Below, piece by piece: positions 22,736 through 34,129 of a stretch of DNA of 64,000 bases. Position 1 is the stretch's first letter; every line of letters starts with the position of its first letter. Source of the stretch: Morella rubra (Eukaryota > Streptophyta > Magnoliopsida > Fagales > Myricaceae); NCBI GenBank assembly GCA_003952965.2, contig CM025855.1, positions 13,249,446 through 13,313,445 on the forward strand, read 5' to 3'. The position numbers were made by a program, and so were the translations under genes. Below the pieces are notes generated by a model. That model worked only from the letters and a program-made list of their open reading frames with translations, was not told the DNA's origin and ran no database searches.

Positions 22736-23130
22736 GGTAGCATACTATTACCCATAGAAAAAAATCAATGATTGGTTAACCATTAATCCTTATTACTGAC
22801 ATAAACCAACTAATATTCATGCTTAAGTTTAATAAGGGCCGACCAAAAATACCTTACACTATAAATTTACTAAATATATAGTGTTCTATTAATAGGTAGT
22901 CCATATATTACCTAATATAATATTAGGATTAATGCATATGGTTTCTAGTACTTTGTACTTTTTCTAATTGCGTTAGTTAGTACGTACATATGACAATTAA
23001 CATTATTTAAAGTACTAAGTACTCAGAAAATAGCACATAGGACTATTGATCTACCTAAAGTACTTATAAGATTATTAATCTTCATAGTACAGCACTTACT
23101 ACCCAAAAAAAAAACATTGACATGTAACAT
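22736..23130. repeat. AT-rich region dense in TACTTAGTAC-like words (copy A)
   Basis: The words AGTACTTTGTACTTT, TTAGTACGTAC, AAAGTACTAAGTACTCAG and AAAGTACTTATAAG cluster here. A region with the same vocabulary lies at 62140-62640. There is no coding sequence. Such dispersed short palindromic words can be subterminal repeats of a DNA transposon, but no termini were identified. Confidence 0.45.
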
Positions 23131-24905
23131 GTATAACCTAATAACGACAGTTTATTATATGTCATAGCATTTTTTTATTGAATAGTATTTATCAAGTAAA
23201 AAGTTTTAAATTTTTAATGACATTAACAAATACCAAATTAACAAAAAAATCATTCATGCATTAGAAAAATATAGTGATCAAATAACAAAAGGGTCACAAT
23301 CCTAGAAAAACATTATATTGATAAATTAGGTACATCACTTAACGCACAAGTAAATTTTAAAAATATTAGCATTTGTCCATTAATTTTATCTTTAAAAAGA
23401 ATCGAACCCAAAACTGTATGTGTCTAATTCACACGATTCCATGATCCGTCTTAAGTATAAGGGAAATAGAGGTAGTAAATTTTTATTTAAATTTCATTTA
23501 AGGATTACGTATGTTTGCCCTTTTTGTTCGATTTAATTTTGTGTAATTGCTGCTTGTAGTTTGGACCAAAGCGGATCGGTTGAAATATCTTAAAATATAA
23601 ATTCAAAAATTAAAATGGACCAAAACTTCACAAATACTGAACCAAATTTCTTGAAATATCTTTTACTTCTGAGGATTAGTGTTAGGACGACCGTACCATA
23701 CGCACCGGCCAGCCTGGCCTATAGAGTGATCTCCGCCCCACCCTATATTGACGATTCTGTACGGAGGCCACAGGTTTAGATCAAATACTGTTACTGCCTC
23801 TATGAAAGGCGTGGGAGCACGCGCCTGACGAGAGGTAGGATGGATGGATGGATCAATGCATGTGCGGGCACAGTTGTTTAGCAAGACACGGAGAAAGAAA
23901 TGCGCGTGTGGCACGTACGAATTCGACGCGTATCCCGAAGAAATAAAACCACAGGCGGGGCACAGAACGAATGATAATTCGTTGGGACAGAAAATCTGGA
24001 TATGCTCCAGAGGGGAGAGCTGTACCTAAGAGCCGTAGCTGCTAATCAACTAAATGCCTTTTGTCGTGGCCTCACCCAGCACGAGGCATCCCTTTTTGGT
24101 TTTTTTTTTTTTTGTTTTTAGAACAACTGAGGGGTTTCCGTTTCTCAGCGAAAAAAAAAAAAAAAAAGTCTTTCATTTATCTTATTTTACTAGACAAGTT
24201 TTCTATTTTCTTTTATTTTATGTCATTTCTTCACCTAATACAGAAAATTTTCTCTTTTTAAAAATTTTTCTTTTGTCTCAATAGACTATTGGTAAAGTTA
24301 AAATTTTCTATTTTTAAAAATAAAAGCTAAATAACAAATCTTTAAATTTTCACACAAATTTTGATTTTTTTTTAGAAAAAATTATTTAATTAAATCATCT
24401 TTGTACATGTCTTTTTATAAACTTCCATGTAAATTGAATCTACAATAAAAAATCTTCACAATTTTTCAACGACTTTTCACAAACCGGTATTCGTTTAATC
24501 TTTCAAAAATTTCTCTTAAGACACTTAGAAATATAAAAAGTGTTGGGCTGGTCCAACATCACTTTATTGACAGTAACTAAGAAAATAACTTCTTCTCTTT
24601 TCTCATCTCTCCTTTAATACTCCATCTCCTAAGGATCAAAATAAGAATTTGAGATCTTTGCTTAGAAAAAACAAAACAAAAACAAAATAAGAATTTGAGG
24701 CATAAAAAAGTTTACAGAGACAAGGTACATGTAGGACCATGCATGCCAGCATCTAGGACCACAATCGCCATTTTCTGTACTACAATTGTTGCAAAGTTTT
24801 GACAACTTCTACCCACAATTTATTTGTGTAACTGACCATTAAGATTCAATCTGACTTTGTCTCTACTTTTAGTATTCTGGATTGTTACTGATCATGTGAG
24901 CTCTA
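23131..24905. other. Spacer with no supported gene
   Basis: AT-rich spacer with homopolymer tracts (T at 24099-24119, A at 24150-24167). The word groups at 24300-24500 (TTCACAAACC, CAATTTTTCAACGACTTTTC) resemble the MITE bodies elsewhere, but clear ends are missing. The minus-strand frame at 23663-23914 was not recognised. Confidence 0.3.
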
Positions 24906-25030
24906 GGGGTGAACAAACAGAGCGTGGGTGCCGGTTTTACCGTCACCGGCACTGTAATCGTCAAATTGGTGGCTCTAGAAACTGGAACCTAAAACATTTG
25001 GGGACTTCCACAATTGTTTCTTCTCTTTAG
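24906..25030. mobile_element. hAT-like terminal fragment
   Basis: TAGGGGTGAACAAACAGAGCG (24903-24923) followed by GCCGGTTTTACCGTCACCGGC (24932-24952) has the form of a hAT-element end with an adjacent GC-rich palindrome. No matching opposite end was found, so it is probably truncated. Confidence 0.35.
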
Positions 25031-25059
25031 ACCCCCCCTCTTCTCTCTCTACTTACTAT

Positions 25060-25570
25060 ATCGGGAAATTTACAAATGACACACTAGGTTTTAGCACCTT
25101 TTTAAAAAACTCACTAAGTTTTAAAAAATTTAAAAACGCTCATTTATTTTGTCATTTTAGTATCAAAACTCACCTAACGCTGTTAGACTTTTTTAACAGA
25201 AAATTCATCTCGCCTACTTGCAATGCGACACGTGTCATTAAAATAAATATAAATATAAATATTTTTTTAAATAAAATCTAAAATTAATAAAAAAAACATA
25301 ATTAATTTGATATATTTTTTAAAATATATATATAATTTAATATATCCAGAATTGGGTGCCCAGCTGAGGGAGGAGGAATCCCTCCTCCACCTCGACTCTG
25401 GGGCGGTTGGGGACCTCCCCCAGACCACCGCCCAGGATGGATCCCCCTCCCTCTGGGCGGCCAGAGGTGGAGGGGCAAGTTCCTCCTCCCCTGGCGACCA
25501 AAGGTGGAGTGGGAATCCCTTCCACCGTGAAAGAATTAGGGGTCCTGGATCCTTTTTTATTTATATATAT
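25060..25570. mobile_element. Non-autonomous element with GC-rich internal cassette
   Basis: The left part (25063-25240) carries phrases such as GACACACTAGGTTTTAGCAC and TAACGCTGTTAGACTTTTTT and ends in GACACGTGTCATTAAAATAA. This is the plan of long MULE-type inverted repeats, where the element end is followed by a CACGTGTCA palindrome and AT filler. The centre (25350-25550) is strikingly GC-rich, open on both strands, and reads as Gly/Pro/Ser-rich peptide either way. It ends abruptly in TA-rich DNA and I found no matching right inverted repeat. Confidence 0.5.
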
Positions 25571-26497
25571 ATTAAATTAATTATGTATTGTGTTAGCTAA
25601 TTTTCTAAAAATGATCAAATTCTGAGAAGTTCTCTACACTTTTTACTTTTCTTGGTTCAGCTATCTTGAGTATAGCATATAATCTTTTTGATTATTGAAA
25701 ATGATCTTTTTATCTTTTAGAAGTATGGGACTATCGATTAAAAAAGGAATTTGACATTTTAAAAGGGACATAAAGTAGATATGTAAGGTTTTAACTCATG
25801 GCACAATAATATAGTACTGATAATTAGCAATTTACTAGTATTAATTAAAAAAATGTAATCATTCCTTTGGAAACGTTTTTAATTTTTGTCAACTGAAGTA
25901 GCTCTTAAAAACTAGTAATGTGATTCAATAATCATTCTTCACCATTCATTCATCACCTTTAGTTTTCTTGTTTTCCTACTACGCTGTCGTCACATCTAAA
26001 AAAAAAAATACAATATGTCACGATCTAGGATTTAGCATCCAAAAAGCAGAAGGAAACTCATTTGCTTTTCTTTGACACTAGTCCCATTGATTTATCGGAG
26101 TTGTAACGTGAATTGTACCTAAATTAAAGAAAAAAATCATAGTATTTCTCGTTATACCCTTCAATTTTTTTTAAAAAAATAAAATAATACTTTTTTTTTT
26201 CGATTTTACTGTTAAATCAGATAGAAATGAACGTAGATTGATTGAAATGTCTCTTCAAAATAAAATTAAGAAAAAAACATAACAAATTATAATAAATAAA
26301 AAATAGTATTTAACAATTTTTAATTTTTTATATATCACTTTTATATTTCTAAATTTCTAAATAATTTTCTTTTAGAAGGTGATGTTAGTCGTTTTTCATT
26401 TGTTTGAAGGGCGAACACGAATGAGGCCCATAATTACTCTTTTTTTTTTTTTTTAAACTTCAAGTAAAGTAAAACTTGAGAGACAACATTGATGAAC
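25571..26497. other. AT-rich spacer with no supported gene
   Basis: Low-complexity AT-rich sequence with several A and T runs. No coding or structural feature was recognised. Confidence 0.3.
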
Positions 26498-26888
26498 ATG
26501 TTTGTTTCGCAAAAGTGTCCTAGATTACAATGAATGTAATAAATTTACAAAACAAATATCAAAAACATAAAAAAAATCTTACATAAACACCGGTACCTTT
26601 AACACAAATTATAATAATTTTTCACACAAACTCTAAATACTTTTACAAAATAAATTCTAACAAATATTCTCTCTATATATTTTTCACCAAACTCCAATAT
26701 TTTTTTATTAAAAAATTACATCAAATCATTTATCTATATCTTTTTACAAACTCTAATAAAAATTAAATATCTTTAAAAAATTTCATCAATTCTTACACAG
26801 AAACCTATAAAACTTCAATTTGTATAAATATTCACAATTCTATAAAAAATCTTAAAAATCTTACAATTTTTATAAAACAAACATCCAA
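26498..26888. mobile_element. AT-rich MITE, TTTGTTT family, copy 3 (long)
   Basis: The left end is ATGTTTGTTTCGCAAAAG and the right end TTATAAAACAAACATCC, a clear inverted pair around GTTTGTTT/AAACAAAC. Its right third (TAAATATTCACAATTCTAT then AAATCTTACAATTTTTATAA) closely matches the right third of the copy at 11866-12105. No coding sequence. Confidence 0.6.
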
Positions 26889-26991
26889 AACACATTTTGC
26901 TCCATAAATATGGACATACTATATGTTTTTCGTTAAATTAAAGTTTGAGGCAAAAATTTTGTTTAACAGGTAAGTTATCAATATTAATGGT

Positions 26992-27480
26992 TGATGATAC
27001 CGAAACTGAATCAATCAATTTGGACTGGATGAGCATGATTATACGCACGAAAAGCCCAACAACAATACTGGGTCTATATCGCACCAAGCCCAAAAGAAGG
27101 AGAAATCACGACACGTGTTATAAAACGGTTATAAGCCAACTTATAACGTGTAGCAGCTCCACGATCCCGACATTCCCACTATCAAAGCAACTGTCCACTA
27201 TAGAGACGTGTGAAGAATACACCCCGGGACATGATGCTTCGAGGGATCAAATTCCTCGAAAAAAGAAAACACAAAGACGTGGAGAAAAGACTATAAAAGC
27301 AAAGTATCATGAAGAAGAAAAGTAAGTAATTCCTAAGATTTTAAATAGAGAGATTAAGATACCAAAAAATTGACTTAAGTATGGAGGTGCTTTACCTCGG
27401 GTTTTGGAGTCATCTATGTTATTTTGCACAAGGAAATTACGTGAAATCCGAGGCGCATTTACTCTGAGTTCTTGACAACA
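26992..27480 (+). repeat. Solo LTR (gypsy-type), same family as 5305-5787
   Basis: It begins TGATGATACCGAAACTGAAT and ends about GAGTTCTTGACAACA. It has ACTATAAAAGCAAAG (27291-27305) as a probable TATA region and TTGACTTAAGTATGGAGGTG near 27371-27390 as the R/U5 phrase. Start, end and length agree with the minus-strand LTR upstream of NDUFB7. No internal region is present. The 126-codon frame through it (26945-27325) is incidental. Confidence 0.55.
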
Positions 27481-27787
27481 AATAAATTGATTTGTCAATG
27501 GCCAAATAAAAAAGGAAATTCATCTATTTTTCAGAAGAGCCACTAAAATCCATAAAATTCTAACTTACATAAATATTCATAATTGTATAAAATTTTAGAT
27601 TGGTGGAAATTTTACATTATGTGATCGGTAAAAATGTAAAGATAATTTATGAGAATAGGTAAACAAATGAGGAGAGAGAAAATATAAATAAATATTATAA
27701 TAAAAAAATTATTTAATAAAAAAGATATTATTTTATAATTTTTTTTAGCCTAACATAATTTTGAATTGTTAACATTTGACACCTATG

Positions 27788-27977
27788 GGGGCATTTGTTT
27801 TCCCAATTTTTTAGAGGCCCAAAATTTTTACCACACCAAACATATTTCATAAATCTCAATAAACTTCATACTTTTACACATATACTTCACACTTTTCATA
27901 AACCTTAATAAACTTTAACATTCAAAATATTCTTAAAATTTTAAGGATATTTTTTAAAATTTCGGTAAACAAACTTA
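27788..27977. mobile_element. AT-rich MITE, TTTGTTT family, copy 4
   Basis: The ends are GGGGCATTTGTTTTCCCAA and TTTCGGTAAACAAACTTAC. Just inside them lie AAAATTTTTACC and TTAAAATTTTAAGG. The core has CATAAATCTCAATAAACTTC and a second partial copy, CATAAACCTTAATAAACTTT. About 190 bp, non-coding. Confidence 0.6.
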
Positions 27978-27999
27978 CTGTATCTACGTTTGGGAAAAG

Positions 28000-28920
28000 A
28001 ATATTTAAAAATATCTACAAAAGAAAACATGCGTAATTGTGAAAAGAGGTGATAGGCTTAGGGTAGTTTTATTAGGTCGTGCTGGGTTTTTCCATTTTCA
28101 AGAGTCGGCACCGTCTCTACTAGTCTACACTTCTGAGCTAACAACTTGTAGAGCCACTATAATTAAACCAAACGTGACGGATAACAATCGATCGGATCAG
28201 AGAATTCCAAATTGTATTCCGAATTTCCACGTACGGAACCTACTTATGTATCCTACTGTCCCACTTGACGTGCTCCTCCTTCTTACGATCCTTGCCGTCG
28301 ATATGCCTCGGGAACCCCGCAGGCATATGTCAGAGGGTAACCGGACGGTGTAGATTTCCGTAGCTTGTCTTGTCTGGGTTTGATGGGGTACGTCTTTTCC
28401 TGTGCATGAAATGGTTGACTTTTTCGGTGGTTTTGTTTGACGTGAAAGCCAGCCCCGCAAGAACCGCAGGAATCCAAAGACAACAAGATGGGCAATGGCT
28501 TTTCAGCTTTGACTGTTGCAATGGCGACAGCGAGACGAGATTGGAAACAGAGGGTTGTGTAATTCTGTAATTCTCTGGTTAAGCTGCGCACTTCCTTGCC
28601 ACAGTTTAATTCTGTCTTGGTCACCCAATCATCACCAACAGGTGAGATTAGATACGTAATTTTGTCTAATCTCTGATTAGTGAAAGTACTACAACGCCAT
28701 TATTTAGGCCATTGAAGTAATCTAAAGTCTGTAGGCTCAATACAATAAAGGGTCTGGACTGAGGTCTGGATTTCCAAAAGACCAACTCTTCTACTGTAAG
28801 AAACAGGCTCTACGCGGTGACTTTTATAAACATAATCAAAGTTGCAGTAGGCAGGATATTCCAATCTACATAATTACACAGGACGTACAGTAGGGCAAGA
28901 TTGTCTTTCCATGTATATAT
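28000..28920. other. Less AT-rich spacer upstream of the G2-like gene
   Basis: 28040-28600 is clearly less AT-rich than its surroundings and has overlapping open frames on both strands (28039-28353 plus; 28197-28460 and 28283-28624 minus). None shows a known domain. The composition could reflect distal promoter sequence or an unrecognised small gene. The phrase GGCATATGTCAGAGGGTAAC and its near complement CTCGGGAACCCCGCAGGCAT do not form a convincing hairpin. Confidence 0.25.
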
Positions 28921-29704
28921 GGGCGCCCCTCTTTAGGACAGAATGACAGATGAGTGGGTGTCCGGAATCAAATATCGTAGTCTTTTAGAATAATTTAAAT
29001 TTCATGGGATTTTGGTGATGATGACGACTTTGGCGTTTCATAGAGAATGGACTTTATGAGAGAGAGAGACAAAGGTCAAAGCAAGGCAGTTGTGGGACTG
29101 TACAAGGGTAATGATTTTTGTTCGAAGGGCAGGATCAGAACTCTGAAGCTCGTGATATATATATATATATATTAGTATATTCAGAGAGAATTTTCTCATT
29201 TTCATTTTCTTCCTTTAAGAGTACAATATATTTGCTTTTGCAGTGCGATCAAGGGGGTAAGAATCAGAAACCAGCAGCAGCGGCAGGCAGCAGGTATTTT
29301 CAGAAGCCCTTTAAGGAATTTACAGACCCTCTCTCTGCCTCAGCTTCGTCTTTTCCTTTTCTTTCATGATCTCTCTCTCGTATTTGCTATTCGCCTAGTG
29401 TTTTCGTCTTGCTCTTGCACGCCTGTGGGTGCATATATATTGCTGCTTTTGAACATCGACGGTTCCAACGCGTTTGAAAGAATATAGCGCTCTTCGTTGA
29501 AGCCAAAGCAAGTCAAGAAGATTTTGTTCTTTAAACTTCTGGAGAGAGGAAGAGAAGGTGAACCAGGTGGAGTTAGGGAATCTAGGAGAAAACCAGTCGG
29601 GAAAGCTTGTTTAGAAGAGGAAAGAAATATTTTTTCTGTGTATCTAGCTATACTGAAAGCGTTTCAAGAGAAAGGGTGAGCCTGTGAAGACCAAGGGGGC
29701 GAAA
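28921..29704 (+). promoter_or_regulatory. Promoter and 5' leader of the G2-like gene
   Basis: A GA tract (about 29059-29069) and a TA microsatellite (about 29155-29171) precede a pyrimidine-rich stretch with CTCTCTCT motifs (29327-29379), a composition common around plant transcription starts. An in-frame GTG codon at 29684 is not a credible plant start. The first in-frame ATG with family-like sequence is 29705. The leader seems to be several hundred bases long and has upstream ATGs, which could damp translation. The exact start of transcription is not visible. Confidence 0.35.
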
Positions 29705-32700
29705 ATGAGCAGTTGTGGGAGAAATGGGGCTGTCAGGCAGTATATAAGATCAAAGGTGCCTCGTCTTAGATGGACTCCTGAGCTCCATCACTGTTTTGTT
29801 CATGCCATTGAGAGGCTTGGTGGCCATCACAGTAAGCCCCCCACCCCCTCCCCTCTCCCGTCCTTGGTTGGTCCTATATTCCCTTTCACTGACGCACTTA
29901 TTCTTTGTTGTAGAGGCTACACCCAAGCTTGTTCTTCAGTTAATGGATGTCAAAGGACTAACCATCTCGCATGTCAAGAGCCATCTACAGGTTGCTTTCT
30001 CTTCCCTTCTGTTTTCTGATTATTTTTTGATAAGTCATCTTGTCATTTTATTCTGGTTCAAATGTTCAAACCCTTGATTTTCAAGTTAAACAAATAAAGT
30101 TATTTTCTGGTGGTTTTTCTTTGTTATAAGCTTCTGTTCTGATGGTTTGTTTCCATCGGTTCACTTTCTTTCGACAGATGTATAGAAGCATGAGGGGTGA
30201 CCTTGGCAGGCAAGGTATGCTAAAATTCTAGACCCGCCCCCTCTTCATATGGCAGAAATAAGTAGAAACATTCATTACGCACGTTCCTCAGCTAAGATAT
30301 ATATAGCTCCTTGTCTCCTTGAAACCAAAAGTTTGGTTATATTATGAACTTTTGGGTCCTTGAAGTTCTCCCGAATCTTTTTTTTTTGGGTAGTCCTCAA
30401 AATCAGGTTATCTTTCTGTAATCAGTGCCTGTATCGCTTCATTTATTATTTAGTTGATGCCAAAATTGATGAGAACGAGGGCGAACCATTATCTATCAAA
30501 TCTTCTAGTATTGGCATTTCTGATGAAAGCCACAAACTCATTTTACATCAGTCATTGAGTTTTTTGAGTAGTTTTCTAAATCAAAGCTTGTTAATGCTAG
30601 GATCCATTGCCTTTACTCACCTTTTTGTGTGCATCATGTGCATATGTCGGTGTCTGTGTCCTGTGGCAGATAAGAATTCTGCACAACAAAGAAAACAATC
30701 TTTTGAGGAGCATGATGATGGCTGCGTTGATGAAGTGAATGATGTGGGTTTTCACCCATCTTCAAAATTCATCGAAGAAGAATCAGATTCTCACTTCTGC
30801 TCAAGTATTCCTCCTAAAAGGTCAGCTTTGCTTTATTAGCCTTTAATCTGGTTTCCAAACTTCCCTTTTTTCTTCCTTTTGTTTTTCCCCTATGCATGGC
30901 TTCGGACTTTTCAAATGTCAAGACAAGTGATGGCGTGAGAAGAAAACAAAAAGGGTTGGGATTAATGCACGTCTTTGCTTTTTCTCTGATTGGATATTTC
31001 TTTCTTTCGACTTCTCTCCATCAGGGCTAGAACTGAAACAATGAGTTCAAACTGTGAAAGCCTGCAATGCAGCCAAAGAATATGTGAGACAGGCCCAAAT
31101 CCGTACTCTTTTGATGATTATCTGCGGGCTATCTCTGAGCAGACGGGAATAAAGGAGGGTTATGGTTGTTCAAGATGGCAGACCCAGCCTCAATCCCCAG
31201 CCTTCTTTCTGCCACAAAATCTTTACAACCTCAGCTCTTTCAAATATGCAGTGAAGGAATCTGATTTCCTGAAGGTACACTACAAACGCTCTCTCTTCTC
31301 TCTCTCTCACTCTCTCTCTTCGCTAGCTATTTCCTTTTAGCAGCTTTTTTGATGGGTTGAGTGTAGTCTTGGTTATTGGCTTCGAAGTTCAATCTAGATA
31401 TATGATTCTGACAATGCTCTCATGGCTGGTGGAATTATGGAATATCCATCTGTTTTTAGGTCAATAGGCGTCAGTTGTATTGTCACCCAGCGGTTTCTTG
31501 CTTCATATCTTTCGGGAAGAGTGTTTAGTAGTGTCTGCTAGGCTTTTACGTTAAATAAGAAATTTCCGATCTCTCACATACCGGTGTTTCTTCCGATAAT
31601 GTTCGGACTTTCACTACTACTGTACTCCATATCCTTACGCTCCATTGGGAACCCTTTTTATTCTTTTTTTTTTTTTTTCGTTCCTCTTTTGTCCTGTTCT
31701 TTCCTCCGAGGTGCTTCGTCAGTGAATGGTGACAAGAGTTATCCTGACCAGGCATTTGCTTCAGCTTTCGTTTTGTCGCCTTCATTTTCTCCTTTTTTTT
31801 TTTTTTTCATGATGTTTGTTGCTTTATATCACAAAACACGTTTCTTCCATGTTAAACCGGCTCTCGGCCTGTAATTTCTGATCCATGCGGGGGATCTATT
31901 TCACTGGCAGAACTTTTTGCAGACCCCACTCGCACATTTCTTATTAAATCAACTTGCCATTGAACCGCTTGACGTTCGGAAATCAACGTTAAAGATTGGA
32001 GCTTGTGAAAAGCTGGTTAATGAGATATTTCCAAAGAGTGATTGGTTTTTGTTTTATTCTGCTGCTAAGAATAGTTACGTACTGTTGCTGGTACTGGTAC
32101 ACAGCTTCTTTCTTTAATCCTCTCTGATTCTTGTGGACAAAGAGTACGTGTACCTTTATGGGAGGCCTAAACGAAATTCCAAATGGGCCTGTAATAGCAT
32201 TGGAACAGTCAGTCAGACGTGACACTGGCTTAATTTGCACTTAGTATAATTACCAGAATATTTAAGACACACGGCTGCCCCCACTATTACGTAAGCTCTG
32301 AATTAATAATCAAAAGGATTAGGCTTAGTGGAAGGTAGCTAACTCTCAAATGGTTTGGTGGATTGGAGGTCGAGGATGAGTGTTTATGGGTGCAATATTG
32401 AGGAGATGAGACATATATCCATTTCTTGTCTACCTTTTACCACATTCCTGTATTGGGATAGGGATCGGGATCGGGATCAGGTTATGACTCAGTCCATCTA
32501 TGTATTCCTCTGTACCTTCCTATTCTCTTCTTATTCTTTTAGGTCCCACTTGGGACCGGGATCAGGTTATGACTCAATCCATCTTGTAGTGAATCTGTAC
32601 CCTCCTATTCCCACCTTTTTATTTTAGGTCCGGCCTCCTGAAGGGTGCCTTCTGATAACCATCTCACCATAGTCATATGTAGGTAGAGGGGTCTTAATAC

Positions 32701-33452
32701 TCGGTCTTTCCTACTTGCTAGTTTGCTCATAGAGAACAAATGAAGAAACTCAACGTTGTGAATTAGAATAAAACTGGCATTTATTTCGTAAAAGCAATGG
32801 ATTTATGTGAAACTATTGTGGTTATTAGTAAAATTAATTAGTTTAAGAGTAATACTCTTTTTCGTCTGCCAGAGCTAGAGATCCAGTGGTCCATTGATTG
32901 CTCAAGTTTTACTGGAGATAGGTCCCCATCTTTTAAAACGGCCGCACCTTTACAGTGATAAATTTGTTGCATTCAATATTCACAAGGACTAATGCAGACA
33001 TGCATTTATTATTTGAGAATATTCCATATACATCTCCAGAAGTATCCTAAATAACTGGAACATGCTCGGGCAAGTGATAATCCTCTAATTTCATAGCAGT
33101 AAATTTCACTAAATAAATTATACTTATCCAACAAAATAAAAAACCACTAAATTCAACTTCTGTTGTCTCGCAGTTATCCAGTCCAGAGAATCAGAAGTAT
33201 CCACAAGAAAGAACATCAAAACGTGAGAACAGTGGAAGGAGGAATGGACGAGAAGAAGCGGGCGGTTGCGAGTTGTCGTTATCGCTCTCATTGCCTCCTC
33301 CGTCCTCCCAGAGAAGTAATGCGTCTTCCATGAGCGAGATCAGTGAGGCAGTCTCATCGTTCCCGTGGTCGAACTTCAAAGACTGCTCGAGCTTTTCTGG
33401 AAAACAAAGGCGGCTTAACTTAGACCTATCGATAGCTCTATGTGGTAACTAA
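29705..33452 (+). CDS. GARP/G2-like (single MYB-like repeat) transcription factor with EAR-type motifs
   Basis: Six exons: 29705-29831, 29914-29990, 30178-30214, 30670-30820, 31025-31274, 33174-33452. All introns are GT-AG and the phases join cleanly to 306 residues. Residues 18-74 form the GARP DNA-binding domain: PRLRWTPELHHCFVHAIERL, then GGHHKATPKLVLQLMDVKGL, then TISHVKSHLQMYRSMRGDL, with the SHLQ-Y signature. The domain is split by the first two introns, as in relatives. A third intron follows GRQ. The acidic middle is unrecognised. The C terminus carries LSLSLSL (248-254) and LNLDLSIAL (295-303), both of the LxLxL repressor (EAR) type. This matches the subgroup containing Arabidopsis At2g02060 and At1g14600 rather than PHR or ARR-B proteins, since there is no coiled-coil or receiver domain. 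It likely acts in the nucleus as a repressor; its targets are unknown. Intron 5 is unusually long (1,899 bp). Confidence 0.88.
32470..32635. repeat. Tandem duplication of about 85 bp inside intron 5
   Basis: GGGATCAGGTTATGACTCA occurs at about 32474 and 32559. Each copy continues through a CTGTACC(T/C)TCCTATTC block to TTTTAGGTCC. A GGGATC/GGGATA microrepeat precedes the first copy. It lies wholly in intron 5 of the G2-like gene and should not affect the protein. Confidence 0.75.
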
Positions 33453-34129
33453 TTGTGTTTTTGTTGAAATACTAATGTAAAAGTAGGCCGTGTTCTTGCC
33501 CGGCTCTTTCAAATTAATTCGCTTCAATTCTTGTTTAGTTTTTTTTTTATACCCGATCGAGTTCCTCATGCTCTTGAGTCGTTGGACTTTTTCCCAACTC
33601 GTGGGTTGCTTATCTTCTGATCTTCAGAAGAATGGGCCAGTTATAACAGTGGAACTTCAAACTTGAAATATTGTGAAGCAGTACTTGTGATATCCTCAAT
33701 TTTAACGTCTTTAACATCGGTGAAACGGTAATTAGTGTCGATCGAAGCCCAATGTCTTTTTACGTTTTTTCTGTAAATTAAAAAAAAGGTGGCGTAGAAT
33801 AAATTACCATTCTTGCCTGAGTTATCCTATTGGCTATATATAGCCTTCTTTCTCTGGAGGTGTAGGGTTGGATTTTCTAGTCGTTTCGATTATGGTGTCC
33901 ACAAAATAGGTTAATTTGAACATCTTTTCTATTATTATAAAAAACACCAAAAAAAAAAAACACATCTCAAGAACTTTTTTAATCATTACAAAAAAGATAT
34001 TTTAAAAATCATCCGAACATAACTATACTTTCTTGAAAGCATTACATTCATGTTTCTTGATTGGGCATGCATAAATATGTTCATTTTTGTTGTGAAAATG
34101 ACGTGTAGGTTTACTAGAGGACTTTGGTA
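33453..34129. other. 3' flank of the G2-like gene
   Basis: The sequence after the stop is T-rich and plausibly 3' UTR for a few hundred bases. TGTAAATTAAAAAAAAG near 33772-33788 is a candidate poly(A) region. No other gene was recognised. Confidence 0.35.

Noticed and set aside
24061-24284. Phe-rich frames
   Set aside because: Translations of T and A homopolymers.
25307-25600. Gly/Pro-rich protein genes on either strand
   Set aside because: Both readings come from the GC-rich cassette of a non-autonomous element.
26945-27325. 126-codon plus-strand frame
   Set aside because: It lies in a solo LTR, as shown by matching start and end to 5305-5787.
28039-28624. Overlapping open frames on both strands upstream of the G2-like gene
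   Set aside because: No recognisable protein. Frame openness follows from the locally lower AT content. Kept only as an unclassified region.
29684-29704. Start of the G2-like gene at the upstream GTG codon
   Set aside because: GTG is not a normal plant nuclear start. The ATG at 29705 begins family-like sequence.
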